DNA of 64,000 bases, from NCBI RefSeq assembly GCF_947495325.1, contig NZ_CANLYK010000002.1:372001-436000 (forward strand). The letters are read 5' to 3'. Source of the DNA: an uncultured Allomuricauda sp. (lineage in GTDB: Bacteria; Bacteroidota; Bacteroidia; Flavobacteriales; Flavobacteriaceae). The notes under the pieces were generated by a model, which was given only the letters and a program-made list of their open reading frames with translations, made no database searches and was not told where the DNA came from. The translations under genes were made by a program, and so were the position numbers. Positions 16,874 through 26,237 of this stretch are shown one piece after another. The first letter of the stretch is position 1, and each line of letters begins with the position of its first letter.

Positions 16874-17576
16874 CCGCTCTAACTTTAAGACAATCCGATT
16901 TATACATCCCACCTAAATTTCCAACATGCCAGCATCCCTCGCTAGGGTTATAGGGAGGGCCGCATTGATCTACCCACCCAAAAACTTCCTCAGCATATTC
17001 ATAATTGTTATAGGAACCTTGAGATGAAGTCCAGTAGGTGTCTCCATGATCTAGAATATACTCTTTGTCTATATTCATTTTTCGAATTTCATTCAAACTA
17101 GGCAAGTACCAATCGTCATACATCACACCTTCATATTCCACAATATAATCGGAACATAACCTAGCCGCAATATTGGGCTCGTTACAGACATCTAGTATGG
17201 CCAAAGTATTTTGTAAACCATAACCAATAGCTTTATTTTCAGCTTCTGGAATATCTATACATAAATCTTCCGAATCACTAAACTTATCAGGGCAGCAGCC
17301 CCAAGGCACTTCCAAATCGCCTTCAAGGGTTTGCAAATCCTCGAATGAAGCTATAAGGCCATGCGTCTCTCCAGGAATATACCCCCTATCACCTTATTGA
17401 AGAATATAGAATACGATTCCTCCTTGGTAATGGTCGCCATACTTAAGACCTAAATCGTCCTTGCTACAGCAACACAAAGTCAATGAAAATGCAATACTCA
17501 ACGGTATGTTCAAATACTTGGCTTTCTTTATTGCTTGTACACTTTTAAACGCCATAGAAAAAGGTATATTTTTCAT
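16860..17576 (-). pseudogene. DUF1566/Fib_succ_major-like lipoprotein gene interrupted by an in-frame TAA
   Basis: One reading frame of 239 codons broken by a single TAA at 17394-17396. Before it: a signal peptide and lipobox (SLTLCCCSKDD) and YQGGIVFYILQ; after it, in the same frame, GDRGYIPGETHGLIAS and the rest of a DUF1566-type domain (DWYLPSLNEIRKM, YWTSSQ, and the end KVRAVRSF). Related domains continue straight through this point with YxxxGD, so one base change in a Glu, Gln or Lys codon explains the break. There is no frameshift and the second half is otherwise intact, which points to a recent mutation, a sequencing error or stop readthrough. It is the last gene of the polysaccharide operon, 1 base after the wzy-like stop. 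Confidence 0.75.
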
Positions 17577-17577
17577 T

Positions 17578-18834
17578 TTAATTTTGAATCATTCCGTTTT
17601 CTGCAGTTTTACTGGTTTTAAATCCGGCCAATAAAACTAAAATAAACAAAAAACTGGTTTGATACATATATGAAGTCGTTAATCCCATAATAAGAAAATA
17701 ACAGATGGTTAAAGCCTTAAATCTTTTGTTTGTTTCTGTTTTATTGATGAAATACAGCAGAATCAGCAAAGGGACCAACATCCCCAGGCCATATTTTACA
17801 AATAGAGTCAAATAGATGTTATCCATATAGACGTTATAATTGTCAATGTTCTTTCTATATTCAAACCAAGGAATGAAAAAAGTTTCCCCTGCTCCTTTCC
17901 CAATCAAATAGTTATACCATTCAAACTTATCTAACTGAAAAAAGAAGGGAGAAAAGCGTTTTTCTTCTAGTTCTGTTAAAAGAACCTTTACATTCAGCAG
18001 GGTGCTCACCCTTGCCTTAAGTGTTTCATTTAAAGACAATATCCCGACGATAACGGCCAACAAGCCAACAAACAAAAGGCCTGCTTTTCTTAAAAATACC
18101 TTGGGGTTGGACATGGACATTATCACATTCAAGAAAAACAACAGTATTGTCACCAATAAAAGTGTTCTATTTCCCGATAGGAAAATAGGTCCGAAAACGA
18201 AAATAAATTGCCAACCATTAATCTTGGAGTTTGACGCCATTTTTCCCACAAGAAAAAAAACTGCATAAAAAGTTCCCAATGAAAGATACCTGCTTTCCTG
18301 CGCCACATAAAATGGATCATTGGTTAGGATAGCCACAACTGGGGTAAAATTTACAAGAAGAAAGTAAAATATGGTGGCGAAAAAATTTATCAAAAGGAAT
18401 TTGTTGGCCAACTTACTCTCCCAAGAGAGTTGATTCCCTTTCATAATGTCCAAAAAAAGAAGGCCTATTGTTAACCCTAGAATAGGTTTAGCATCTTTTA
18501 ACAGGTTTATCATAGAAGGAGGGTCTGGGTTAAAAACATATCCCAAACAGGTATACACAAGAAAAAAAATAGGCAGTATAAGCAGTGCACAAAATATGTT
18601 TTTTGATATTCTATTCTTTTTAACAAATGTCAAGGTGTATAGAAGTACTGGAACTGTAACAAAAAAAAAGTAGACCGTAATTTGATACTTCGTGTGTATT
18701 ACCGTTAGGGAAGGGGTAAAAGGCATTAATAAGGATATTAAGAGAAACCATTTTAGTCTTTTAGTTCGCCAAAACAAAAGTCCCAGCACCAGATATAATA
18801 GTATAAAAAAGACAAAAATAACGCTGGGTATCAT
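17578..18834 (-). CDS. Wzy-like O-antigen polymerase, integral membrane protein
   Basis: A 418-residue protein with about eleven hydrophobic segments, a central LSGNRTLLL segment before the periplasmic loop and DNIYLTLFVKYG after it, typical of Wzy polymerases and the related ligases. It probably joins repeat units in the periplasm. Sequence conservation in Wzy is low, so the call depends on topology and on its place directly after the Wzx flippase gene (12-base gap). Its partner for chain length would be the Wzz-like protein at 25183-26235. Confidence 0.78.
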   Translation of the reverse strand: MIPSVIFVFFILLYLVLGLLFWRTKRLKWFLLISLLMPFTPSLTVIHTKYQITVYFFFVTVPVLLYTLTFVKKNRISKNIFCALLILPIFFLVYTCLGYVFNPDPPSMINLLKDAKPILGLTIGLLFLDIMKGNQLSWESKLANKFLLINFFATIFYFLLVNFTPVVAILTNDPFYVAQESRYLSLGTFYAVFFLVGKMASNSKINGWQFIFVFGPIFLSGNRTLLLVTILLFFLNVIMSMSNPKVFLRKAGLLFVGLLAVIVGILSLNETLKARVSTLLNVKVLLTELEEKRFSPFFFQLDKFEWYNYLIGKGAGETFFIPWFEYRKNIDNYNVYMDNIYLTLFVKYGLGMLVPLLILLYFINKTETNKRFKALTICYFLIMGLTTSYMYQTSFLFILVLLAGFKTSKTAENGMIQN

Positions 18835-18846
18835 GGTTGTGCTATC

Positions 18847-20121
18847 TTATTTAAAAGATGGTCTGATAATGGCCCAAAGATACTCTTTAAAAGAGGCGCC
18901 TGTCATTTTGTTAACCAATAATTTCCAGCTCGGATAAAATAGAATTGTCATCGCAAAAACCAATGCCCATGCTACTCCCAAAATATCCCAGATTGAACCC
19001 ATATAAATAAAAAATGGAAGAACAAACAATGTTATGACATTCCATATAAATTCCAATTGGGTCTTGCCCGTTGCAATTACCAAACTTCCAATGGGATTTC
19101 CTATTGCCCTGAATATCATATAAATTGAAAGTACCCTGACCAAATTATCAATTTCGGAAAAACCTTCTCCGTAAAAAATATAAACTATGTATGGTGAAAA
19201 AATGATTAATACCATATAAATTAGAAGGTTGAGCTTGGACACCAAACTTATCAGTTTCAGGTAATTTGCTTTCAATACATGAATATTCTCTTGAAATTTC
19301 GCCAAAGTTGGCGAAGCCACTTTCACTAATATCGGGTTTAAGACCTGCGCGGGCCTAAATACCAATTGTTTGGCCAAACTGTAGCTCCCCAAAATATCGG
19401 AATTAAAGAATTTACCAATAAGAAGGATGTCAAGGTCCCTATTGAAATAGTTTATAATCTGTCCTCCTACTTGATATATCCCAATCTTCAAAAAAGGTCT
19501 GGTTTCCTTAAATCGATAATGAAGCAATAATCCATATTTCTTTAACCCTAAGATTAAATAAAGAATGTTTTGCACTACATACTGTAAAAGTGCAGAATAA
19601 ACCAGAGCCAACACACCATATCCATTTACAGCCAAATAAACCGCAAATAAAAGCGATAATAATGCACCTATCATCTCAAATATGGTGATACTCTTAAACA
19701 GTAAATACTTAGATTCAATGGTTTTGAAAATTCTTCCCATTGCCGAAATCAACAAATTCAATCCTAGAAGAGGAATCAACAACTGAAGTTCTGTTTCTTC
19801 ATAAAATCCAGCAACCAAAGGACTCAATAGAAGTAACAATGCGTATAAGCCAATACTAAACAATATGTTGAACCAGTAAAGACTAGCATATTCCTTTTTT
19901 GAAATGTTTTGTTTATGCAAAATTGCAGAAGTAAGGCCCATATCGTTGAACAGGTTCATAAAACCCATCACAAAAGTCACCAAGGCCATTAACCCAAAAT
20001 CCGACTTGTCCAAATATCGTGCAAGAATAGAGATTTTAAGTAAGGCGGCGACAGCATTGACAATGGTGCCTATTGTGGTCCATTTTATTCCTGATACAAC
20101 TTGCTTTTTAACGTCACTCAC
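18847..20121 (-). CDS. Lipopolysaccharide biosynthesis flippase, Wzx (MOP superfamily)
   Basis: A 424-residue protein with about twelve to fourteen transmembrane helices of the polysaccharide_synt/WzxC type: N-terminal VVSGIKWTTIGTIVNA and SDFGLMALVTFVMGF are characteristic. It moves the lipid-linked repeat unit across the inner membrane. The start codon is GTG at 20121, which overlaps the end of the WecF-like gene by 8 bases. Position between transferase and polymerase genes fits a Wzx/Wzy pathway. Confidence 0.9.
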   Translation of the reverse strand: MSDVKKQVVSGIKWTTIGTIVNAVAALLKISILARYLDKSDFGLMALVTFVMGFMNLFNDMGLTSAILHKQNISKKEYASLYWFNILFSIGLYALLLLLSPLVAGFYEETELQLLIPLLGLNLLISAMGRIFKTIESKYLLFKSITIFEMIGALLSLLFAVYLAVNGYGVLALVYSALLQYVVQNILYLILGLKKYGLLLHYRFKETRPFLKIGIYQVGGQIINYFNRDLDILLIGKFFNSDILGSYSLAKQLVFRPAQVLNPILVKVASPTLAKFQENIHVLKANYLKLISLVSKLNLLIYMVLIIFSPYIVYIFYGEGFSEIDNLVRVLSIYMIFRAIGNPIGSLVIATGKTQLEFIWNVITLFVLPFFIYMGSIWDILGVAWALVFAMTILFYPSWKLLVNKMTGASFKEYLWAIIRPSFK

Positions 20122-21250
20122 TTAATATATCGAGAATTTCTTTTTTTATTCTTGTGGTTACAGCGTCATAAGAATATATCCGTTTACATAATTCTACATT
20201 ATGCTTTTGTTGTGAAACTGTTAAGGCGTCAAGTGCATCAGATGATGACAATTGGTTTTGTATTGAATAAACGATAAAACCTTCTCTCTTAAGACAGGAA
20301 AAAATAGTGTTTTCCTCCCTTAAAAAAACCTTACACCCTGCAGCAATGGCCATCATTATAGTGTTAAAGGCTTGCTGCCGTTTATGGTTCATCAGCAGCA
20401 CTGAACAGCTAGAAATAACCTTGTTGTAATCTTCTATGCACATATATTCCGTTAGCGGCATTGATTGATTACCAAAAACCGAATTGGCATGAGATATAAC
20501 TGTTTTTTTATATTCCATATCCCCATAACTGAGGGGTATGTAGATTTTAGCGGTATCATTAATTTTGTTTTTCAAGATTTCAAATGCATCGAAATGATTA
20601 TTGGTCTCCGAACTAGAATTCCCTATCAACACATTACCCCTGTTTGACGCCGTAAGTTGGTTTTCTAGGTTATGACCAAAACTAAAGTATGTAAACCATC
20701 CCTTTTTTGTGTAGTTCTCTATTTCTTGGTCAATTAAATCCATATCTTCTTTAATATTGGTGACCATATAATCCACTTTATTAACAAATATTTTTTGGAA
20801 TTGATGCCAAAGGTATCTTTGTTTTACTTTCGCCAAGATGCGCTTTCTAACAAAACTCAATGGCCCCAAACTATCAGCATAGGCTTTATTTGTTAAAGGA
20901 AGTAAATTTTCTATTTTAGGGTTAAGTCCATAAAATTCTGCACCCCATACATACCAGACCACCTTAACCTTGTTATCGATATATGGAGCAAGTTTTAGTT
21001 TGTACTCTTTGTACAGGTTGTGAAAAAAAATCAAATTATTGGGAACGGCATACCTCTTAAATGTATTTATATAAGATTTACTATTCTTGGGCAAGCATAT
21101 CAGACTAGGATTGTTTTCTGGAAAGAAATCTAAATTGATATTGTTGTTATTTGTTCCGACTAGGTATATGTTTTGTCCAGGAAACAAATCATCAAAAATT
21201 TGTATGGCTTTTTTTAGAAATTTTTCCTCATCCAAGATGTGCAATATCAT
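20114..21250 (-). CDS. WecF-like (GT56) 4-amino-4,6-dideoxygalactosyl transferase
   Basis: A 378-residue protein resembling the TDP-Fuc4NAc:lipid II transferase family GT56: N-terminal MILHILDEEKF, a central WYVWGAEFYGL and a C-terminal NSVFGNQSMPLTEYM-like segment followed by LLMNHKRQQAFNT. In E. coli the enzyme adds Fuc4NAc as the third sugar of enterobacterial common antigen. Here the neighbouring genes make dTDP-Fuc4N and modify it with a formyl rather than an acetyl group, so the donor is predicted to be dTDP-Fuc4NFo (inference). Overlaps wecE and wzx at its ends by 4 and 8 bases. Confidence 0.82.
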   Translation of the reverse strand: MILHILDEEKFLKKAIQIFDDLFPGQNIYLVGTNNNNINLDFFPENNPSLICLPKNSKSYINTFKRYAVPNNLIFFHNLYKEYKLKLAPYIDNKVKVVWYVWGAEFYGLNPKIENLLPLTNKAYADSLGPLSFVRKRILAKVKQRYLWHQFQKIFVNKVDYMVTNIKEDMDLIDQEIENYTKKGWFTYFSFGHNLENQLTASNRGNVLIGNSSSETNNHFDAFEILKNKINDTAKIYIPLSYGDMEYKKTVISHANSVFGNQSMPLTEYMCIEDYNKVISSCSVLLMNHKRQQAFNTIMMAIAAGCKVFLREENTIFSCLKREGFIVYSIQNQLSSSDALDALTVSQQKHNVELCKRIYSYDAVTTRIKKEILDILSE

Positions 21251-22371
21251 AGGTAGAATGTTTTAATTGATTCCGCAATAAAAGCGGCTTCTTCTACTGA
21301 TAATTCATAGAACATAGGTAAGCGTATTAGACAATCAGAATAATAATCCGCAAAAACCAACTTCTGTAGTTCGTTATTTTTTAAATAGTAATCACTCTTA
21401 TGAAGTGATAGGTAATGAAACACTGAGTGTATCTTTTTGTTTTTCAAGTGATTAATAAGCTCATCCCTTTCTGCTTGGCTTCCCGTCAAAATATAAAACA
21501 TATGCGCATTATTAGTTGCGTAATCAGGGATGCAGGGTAGTTTCAATGCTCCTTTTTCTTTCAAGATTTCCAATTCCGAATTGTAAACATTCCACAACCT
21601 AAGTCTCTTACTTTGGATTTTTTCCAAATGTTCCAGTTGCGCAAACAGAAAGGCGGCGATTAATTCGGATGGCAAAAACGATGATCCAGTATCCACCCAA
21701 CCATATTTGTCAATTTCACCTTTAAAAAATGCTGATCTATTGGTACCCTTTTCCCAAATAATCTCTGATCTTGGAATTAACTTTTCATCATTAACAGTGA
21801 GCATTCCTCCCTCGCCAGAAATGATGTTTTTTGTTTCATGAAACGAGAACGCGCCCAAATGACCTATCCCTCCAAGTGGTTTATCTGAAAAATATGAATC
21901 AATCGCTTGGGCGGCATCCTCGACAATATAAATGTTGTATTTTTTGGAAAGCTCCATTATCCTGCCCATGTTACATGCAACACCTGCATAGTGCACTACA
22001 ACAATTGCTTTCGTCCTAGAAGTAATCAAACTCTCCAATTTTTCCTCATCAATTCCTGGATAATCTTTCCTGCTGTCCGCAAATACAACTTTAGCTCCTT
22101 GCCTTACAAAAGCCAACGCTGTTGACACGAAAGTATAAGAAGGAACTATTACTTCATCCCCTGGGCCTATATCCAATAACATCGCTGCCATTTCCAATGC
22201 ATCTGTACAAGAAGTTGTAAGTAATGCCTTTTTAAAATCAAATTTATCTTCAAAGAACTGCTGGCATTTTTTGGTAAAGGTGCCATTTCCAGATATTTTG
22301 CCTGTTGCTACCGATTCTTCGATATACTTGGTCTCTTTTCCTACTAGGAAAGGTTTGTTAAATGGAATCAT
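21247..22371 (-). CDS. wecE: dTDP-4-amino-4,6-dideoxygalactose transaminase (WecE/RffA)
   Basis: A 374-residue PLP-dependent DegT/DnrJ/EryC1 aminotransferase acting on dTDP-4-keto-6-deoxyglucose. Strong WecE signs: IPFNKP at the start, GTFTKKCQ, LTTSCTDALEMAA, GDEVIVPSYTFVSTA, VEDAAQA, and SFHETKNIISGEGG, in which the Lys forms the PLP aldimine. Glutamate is the usual amino donor. The substrate comes from RmlA and RmlB encoded just upstream. Start and the formyltransferase stop share one base (TAATG), so translation is coupled. Confidence 0.92.
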   Translation of the reverse strand: MIPFNKPFLVGKETKYIEESVATGKISGNGTFTKKCQQFFEDKFDFKKALLTTSCTDALEMAAMLLDIGPGDEVIVPSYTFVSTALAFVRQGAKVVFADSRKDYPGIDEEKLESLITSRTKAIVVVHYAGVACNMGRIMELSKKYNIYIVEDAAQAIDSYFSDKPLGGIGHLGAFSFHETKNIISGEGGMLTVNDEKLIPRSEIIWEKGTNRSAFFKGEIDKYGWVDTGSSFLPSELIAAFLFAQLEHLEKIQSKRLRLWNVYNSELEILKEKGALKLPCIPDYATNNAHMFYILTGSQAERDELINHLKNKKIHSVFHYLSLHKSDYYLKNNELQKLVFADYYSDCLIRLPMFYELSVEEAAFIAESIKTFYL

Positions 22372-23264
22372 TATTTAAATCTAATTCTAAATTTTTTTAA
22401 AGGTAATGCGCTTTCGTTACCAACATCATAAAATGCTTCATTGATTTTAAGCAAGCCCTTTCCACATACAACAATTGGCTTGTTACCTGAAACAAAAATA
22501 ACCTTCCCCGGATCTCGGTTTTCAATAATTACATCTTCAACAACTTCAGCGTCCAATATTCGAATTGGAGTGTTTTCATAGGTTGTCAATGCCCCTTTAT
22601 ATGGATACCCAACTGCATCAACAAAACGAACAATTCTATCCGAATCCATATTCCAGTCTATATTGTAATCTTCTTCATCGCGCCATAAACTATAGGAGGC
22701 TTGTTCTTCATTTTGGGGAATTCCCGTTAAATTTTCATTCAAGGTTACACTTCGGAAAATAGACAATACCAATTCGTTATAACAATTTGTGATTTTTTCA
22801 ATTGCTATTTTTATTTTAATTGGATATTCTATCTTTAGTTTCGATTGCTTTATAATATCGCCTCTGTCGTATTCTTCGCTTGCGTACAAAGCCGTAACAC
22901 CTATTTCGGTCTCACCATTAATCAATGAATTAGGTAAAGGGGAAAATCCACGATATTTGGGTAATAACGAATCGTGTAATACAATTAATTTTTGATTCTT
23001 ATTTAAATGAATCAACCAACGCCATGAGATAGCAACAAAAAAAGTGGATTGAAGACTATCCAAATTAATGGCATCTTTTCTCGAAATGTAGTTTAAATCA
23101 AACTCCTTACAAAGCATTTTGATTTCATCAGAATAGTCATTGAGAATTGAACTATCCTCACCAACAACAACAATTTCCAATAAATCTTGTAGGTCATTAT
23201 CTATAATGGATTTAAGGGCCTCGAATCCTTTATGGGACATTAAAAAAAGGCCAATACTTTTCAT
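22371..23264 (-). CDS. Sugar N-formyltransferase family protein
   Basis: A 297-residue relative of methionyl-tRNA formyltransferase and of ArnA/VioF/FdtF-type sugar formyltransferases, using N10-formyl-tetrahydrofolate. The core has [15 protein letters not shown] and then EEYDRGDII, containing the His and Asp of the usual Asn-His-Asp triad. At the Asn position it has Val (IVLHDS instead of xNLHxS). C-terminal about 90 residues form a second domain. Encoded between rmlA and wecE with 4- and 1-base overlaps, so the substrate is probably dTDP-Fuc4N, in place of the acetyltransferase WecD of E. coli. Substrate is inferred from context only. Confidence 0.8.
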   Translation of the reverse strand: MKSIGLFLMSHKGFEALKSIIDNDLQDLLEIVVVGEDSSILNDYSDEIKMLCKEFDLNYISRKDAINLDSLQSTFFVAISWRWLIHLNKNQKLIVLHDSLLPKYRGFSPLPNSLINGETEIGVTALYASEEYDRGDIIKQSKLKIEYPIKIKIAIEKITNCYNELVLSIFRSVTLNENLTGIPQNEEQASYSLWRDEEDYNIDWNMDSDRIVRFVDAVGYPYKGALTTYENTPIRILDAEVVEDVIIENRDPGKVIFVSGNKPIVVCGKGLLKINEAFYDVGNESALPLKKFRIRFK

Positions 23265-24136
23265 TGGACTACTATTTTCTTGAGATATTCCCCATATCCA
23301 CTTTTTTTGAAATTATCGGCCAATTTCACTAGTTGTCCCTTCGAAATGAACTTCATTCTGTATGCTATTTCCTCAATACATGCGATTTTAAGGGCTGTTC
23401 TTTTTTCAACGGCTTTAACAAATTCCGTAGCTTCTGTTAATGCCTCATGTGTCCCTGTATCTAACCATGCATACCCACGACTTAAAACCTGCACTTTTAA
23501 CGTTTCTTGTTCCAGAAACATCTGATTTACCGAGGTAATTTCCAATTCTCCTCGATGGGACGGTTTTACATTTTTGGCAAACTCCACAACGGTATTTGGG
23601 TAATAGTATAAGCCAATGACCGCATAATTGGATTTTGGACACTCTGGTTTTTCTTCAAGACTGATTACATTGTTGTTGTTATCGAATTCAGCTATGCCAT
23701 AACGTTCAGGATCATCAACATAATATCCGAATACTACTGCCTTTTTCTCTTCTTTGACTACTTGCACAGTACTCGCCAATTTCCTTTGCAGTCCTGCGCC
23801 ATAAAAAATATTGTCGCCCAAGACCAAACAAACATCGTCATCACCAATAAATTCTTCGCCAATCACAAAGGCTTGGGCCAAACCGTCTGGAGAAGGTTGT
23901 ATTTTATAAGAAATAGACAATCCAAGATGGTCTCCATTTCCAAAAAGCGCTTTGAAATTAGGCAAGTCTTTTGGTGTTGATATAATAAGTATCTCACTTA
24001 TACCAGATAACATCAGTACAGATAATGGGTAATACACAAGAGGTTTGTCATAAATTGGCAATAATTGCTTGGAAACCACTTGGGTTAAAGGGTGTAGTCT
24101 TGTTCCGGATCCACCTGCTAGAATGATACCTTTCAT
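23261..24136 (-). CDS. rmlA: Glucose-1-phosphate thymidylyltransferase
   Basis: RmlA/RffH, 291 residues, forms dTDP-glucose from glucose-1-phosphate and dTTP. N-terminal [13 protein letters not shown] (nucleotide loop), [18 protein letters not shown], then LGDNIFYG and [19 protein letters not shown], and [10 protein letters not shown] near residue 222, all characteristic and full length. First committed enzyme for the dTDP-sugar of this locus. No rmlC or rmlD is found in the window, so the product does not seem meant for rhamnose; it goes to the amino sugar branch. Confidence 0.97.
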   Translation of the reverse strand: MKGIILAGGSGTRLHPLTQVVSKQLLPIYDKPLVYYPLSVLMLSGISEILIISTPKDLPNFKALFGNGDHLGLSISYKIQPSPDGLAQAFVIGEEFIGDDDVCLVLGDNIFYGAGLQRKLASTVQVVKEEKKAVVFGYYVDDPERYGIAEFDNNNNVISLEEKPECPKSNYAVIGLYYYPNTVVEFAKNVKPSHRGELEITSVNQMFLEQETLKVQVLSRGYAWLDTGTHEALTEATEFVKAVEKRTALKIACIEEIAYRMKFISKGQLVKLADNFKKSGYGEYLKKIVVQ

Positions 24137-24139
24137 ACT

Positions 24140-25186
24140 CTATTGTTGATATTGTCTATTATAGTAATCCATATATTCTCCAGAGGTAATATTATCCAGC
24201 CAGGGTTTATTTTTTAGGAACCAATCAATGGTCTGTGAAAGGCCTTCTTCAAATGTAACCGAAGGAGTCCAACCTAATTCTTCTGTTATCTTGTTAGCAT
24301 CTATAGCATAACGAAGGTCATGTCCAGGCCGATCAGTCACATATGTAATTAGTTTTTCCGAAGAACCCGTTGGACGTTTCAATTTTGAATCCATTAAATT
24401 ACATAATAGTCTAACCAAATCAATGTTTTGCCATTCATTATAACCTCCAATGTTATAGGTTTCTGTATTTTTTCCTTTATGGAAAATTAAATCTATAGCC
24501 CTAGCATGGTCTTCTACAAACAACCAGTCCCTTGTATACTTCCCATCACCGTAAACTGGCAAGGGCTTATTATGGATGATGTTATTTATAAATAGAGGTA
24601 TCAATTTTTCTGGAAAATGGTAAGGGCCGTAATTGTTGGAGCAGTTAGAGATTACATAAGGTAAATCATAAGTCTCCCCATAGGCTCTTACAAAATGGTC
24701 TGAGCTTGCTTTAGAGGCAGAGTATGGTGAATTGGGATTATATGAGGTTGTTTCAGTAAAAAGGCCTTCAATCCCAAGAGAACCATAAACTTCATCTGTA
24801 CTTACGTGATAAAATCTTTTATCTACTTTATCTTTCTCCCAAAACTCTCTTGCGGCGTTTAGAAGGTTTACAGTTCCTATAACGTTTGTTCTTACAAATG
24901 CAAGAGGGTCTTTTATTGAACGGTCAACATGAGACTCAGCTGCTAAATGGATTACTCCATCAAAACTAAAGTCTTTAAATATTTCAAAAACAAAAGCTTC
25001 GTCAACAATGTCTCCTTTTAAAAATTTGTAATTGGAAGAATGCTCAATATCCTTGAGGTTTTCTAGGTTACCGGCATAAGTAAGTTTGTCCAGATTAAAA
25101 ATACTATAATTGGGGTAGTTTTTGACAAATCGCCTAACTACATGTGAGCCTATGAACCCTGCGCCGCCTGTGATTAGTATTTTCAT
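24140..25186 (-). CDS. rmlB: dTDP-glucose 4,6-dehydratase
   Basis: RmlB/RffG, 348 residues, converts dTDP-glucose to dTDP-4-keto-6-deoxyglucose. Rossmann motif GGAGFIGS, HLAAESHVDRSI, STDEVYGSLG (catalytic Asp-Glu pair after Thr), YSASKASSDHFVRAY (YxxxK), NCSNNYGPYHFPEKLIP and YGDGKYTRDWLFVEDHARA. Full length. ATG overlaps the wzz-like stop by 4 bases and rmlA follows after 3 bases, so these form one operon with the rest of the Fuc4N branch. Confidence 0.97.
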   Translation of the reverse strand: MKILITGGAGFIGSHVVRRFVKNYPNYSIFNLDKLTYAGNLENLKDIEHSSNYKFLKGDIVDEAFVFEIFKDFSFDGVIHLAAESHVDRSIKDPLAFVRTNVIGTVNLLNAAREFWEKDKVDKRFYHVSTDEVYGSLGIEGLFTETTSYNPNSPYSASKASSDHFVRAYGETYDLPYVISNCSNNYGPYHFPEKLIPLFINNIIHNKPLPVYGDGKYTRDWLFVEDHARAIDLIFHKGKNTETYNIGGYNEWQNIDLVRLLCNLMDSKLKRPTGSSEKLITYVTDRPGHDLRYAIDANKITEELGWTPSVTFEEGLSQTIDWFLKNKPWLDNITSGEYMDYYNRQYQQ

Positions 25187-26235
25187 TTATGAGGGCTATA
25201 GGACTTTAAATACTTGTTCAATTGTAAAATTCCCAAAATTCCCAAAATAAAGCCTAACAAAACGATTGGCAATAAAAACTTATAACTCTTCCAAATCCCT
25301 TTTTGCTGAACCCCCCTTAACGGAAAATCAGAAATCACATTAATAATAGAAGTTTTATTAGCTCTTTCATTATTAAGCGTTACCAACCTTTCTTTTAGCA
25401 CGTCCCTTTCTTGAATCAAAGCCAATTCCTTATTTTGCGATTCTCCATTTTCTGCCAAATTAATGTTGGTTCCCTGCATAGGTTTGTCCGCTTCTTTTAC
25501 CAACACTTTTTTATAAAGGCTTTGAAGAGAATCAATTTCGGATAACTGTTGTGTGTATATTCTCTCTTGAAGATTTAAGTTGTCATCATTTTTCTCTTTC
25601 TGCAACTTAAAATAATCATTGGAAGAAATTGACTCAACTATAGTGGGTTGGGTTTTCTTTGCTACATAACTGTTAGTGGAAATAATTGTAATTTGATGAA
25701 ACCTGGCATCCATTGCATTAAAGTTCTCCAAGTATGCTTCATAATCCAAGGCCCTAATTGTTGTTGTATCCAGTTCTCTAATAAATTCATCAAATAGTTT
25801 AATCTTTTGATTTTCATCGGAATATGAATCCACAAAAATCTTTTTTATGCTAGCTGCCTCCCTATCGTTAATCCCCAATGAAGCAGCTAATGCAATTGAA
25901 TCCTCCGCTTTGGCAAGATCGTTATAGAAATCTATATTGTTATATAATTGTTGAACACTATTAAAATTGGGCTCCACTACCATTTTGGAAACGTATTTGT
26001 CAGGTGCCGCTTTGTCTAAAAAGTACCCTCCAACCCCTCCAACTACAACTGCAGCGGTCAAAATGATAAAATTCTTTCGTATAAAAAGCAGAAAGAGGAT
26101 TAATAGATGAAATAACCCTTTGAAAATGCTTGCAATGAAGTTGAAGAATTTTTGAAATCCTCTCCCAATCAATTGGAAGAGTTGTCCCAAATCTATTTCG
26201 TCCGAACTATTGTTGTTTGCGGGTTGTTCTGCCAT
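25183..26235 (-). CDS. Wzz/chain-length determinant-like inner-membrane protein
   Basis: A 350-residue polysaccharide co-polymerase-like protein. Cytoplasmic N terminus with low-complexity residues, transmembrane helix (about 50-70: FIILTAAVVVGGVGGYFL), a long periplasmic domain with predicted coiled coil (about 205-300), and a second transmembrane helix near residues 318-340 (FLLPIVLLGFILGILGIL). This Wzz topology without a kinase domain controls chain length of Wzy-made polymers. It also has an extra hydrophobic stretch at residues 30-48. It opens the operon after DUF6909, with a 2-base gap. Confidence 0.8.
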   Translation of the reverse strand: MAEQPANNNSSDEIDLGQLFQLIGRGFQKFFNFIASIFKGLFHLLILFLLFIRKNFIILTAAVVVGGVGGYFLDKAAPDKYVSKMVVEPNFNSVQQLYNNIDFYNDLAKAEDSIALAASLGINDREAASIKKIFVDSYSDENQKIKLFDEFIRELDTTTIRALDYEAYLENFNAMDARFHQITIISTNSYVAKKTQPTIVESISSNDYFKLQKEKNDDNLNLQERIYTQQLSEIDSLQSLYKKVLVKEADKPMQGTNINLAENGESQNKELALIQERDVLKERLVTLNNERANKTSIINVISDFPLRGVQQKGIWKSYKFLLPIVLLGFILGILGILQLNKYLKSYSPHK

Positions 26236-26237
26236 TT

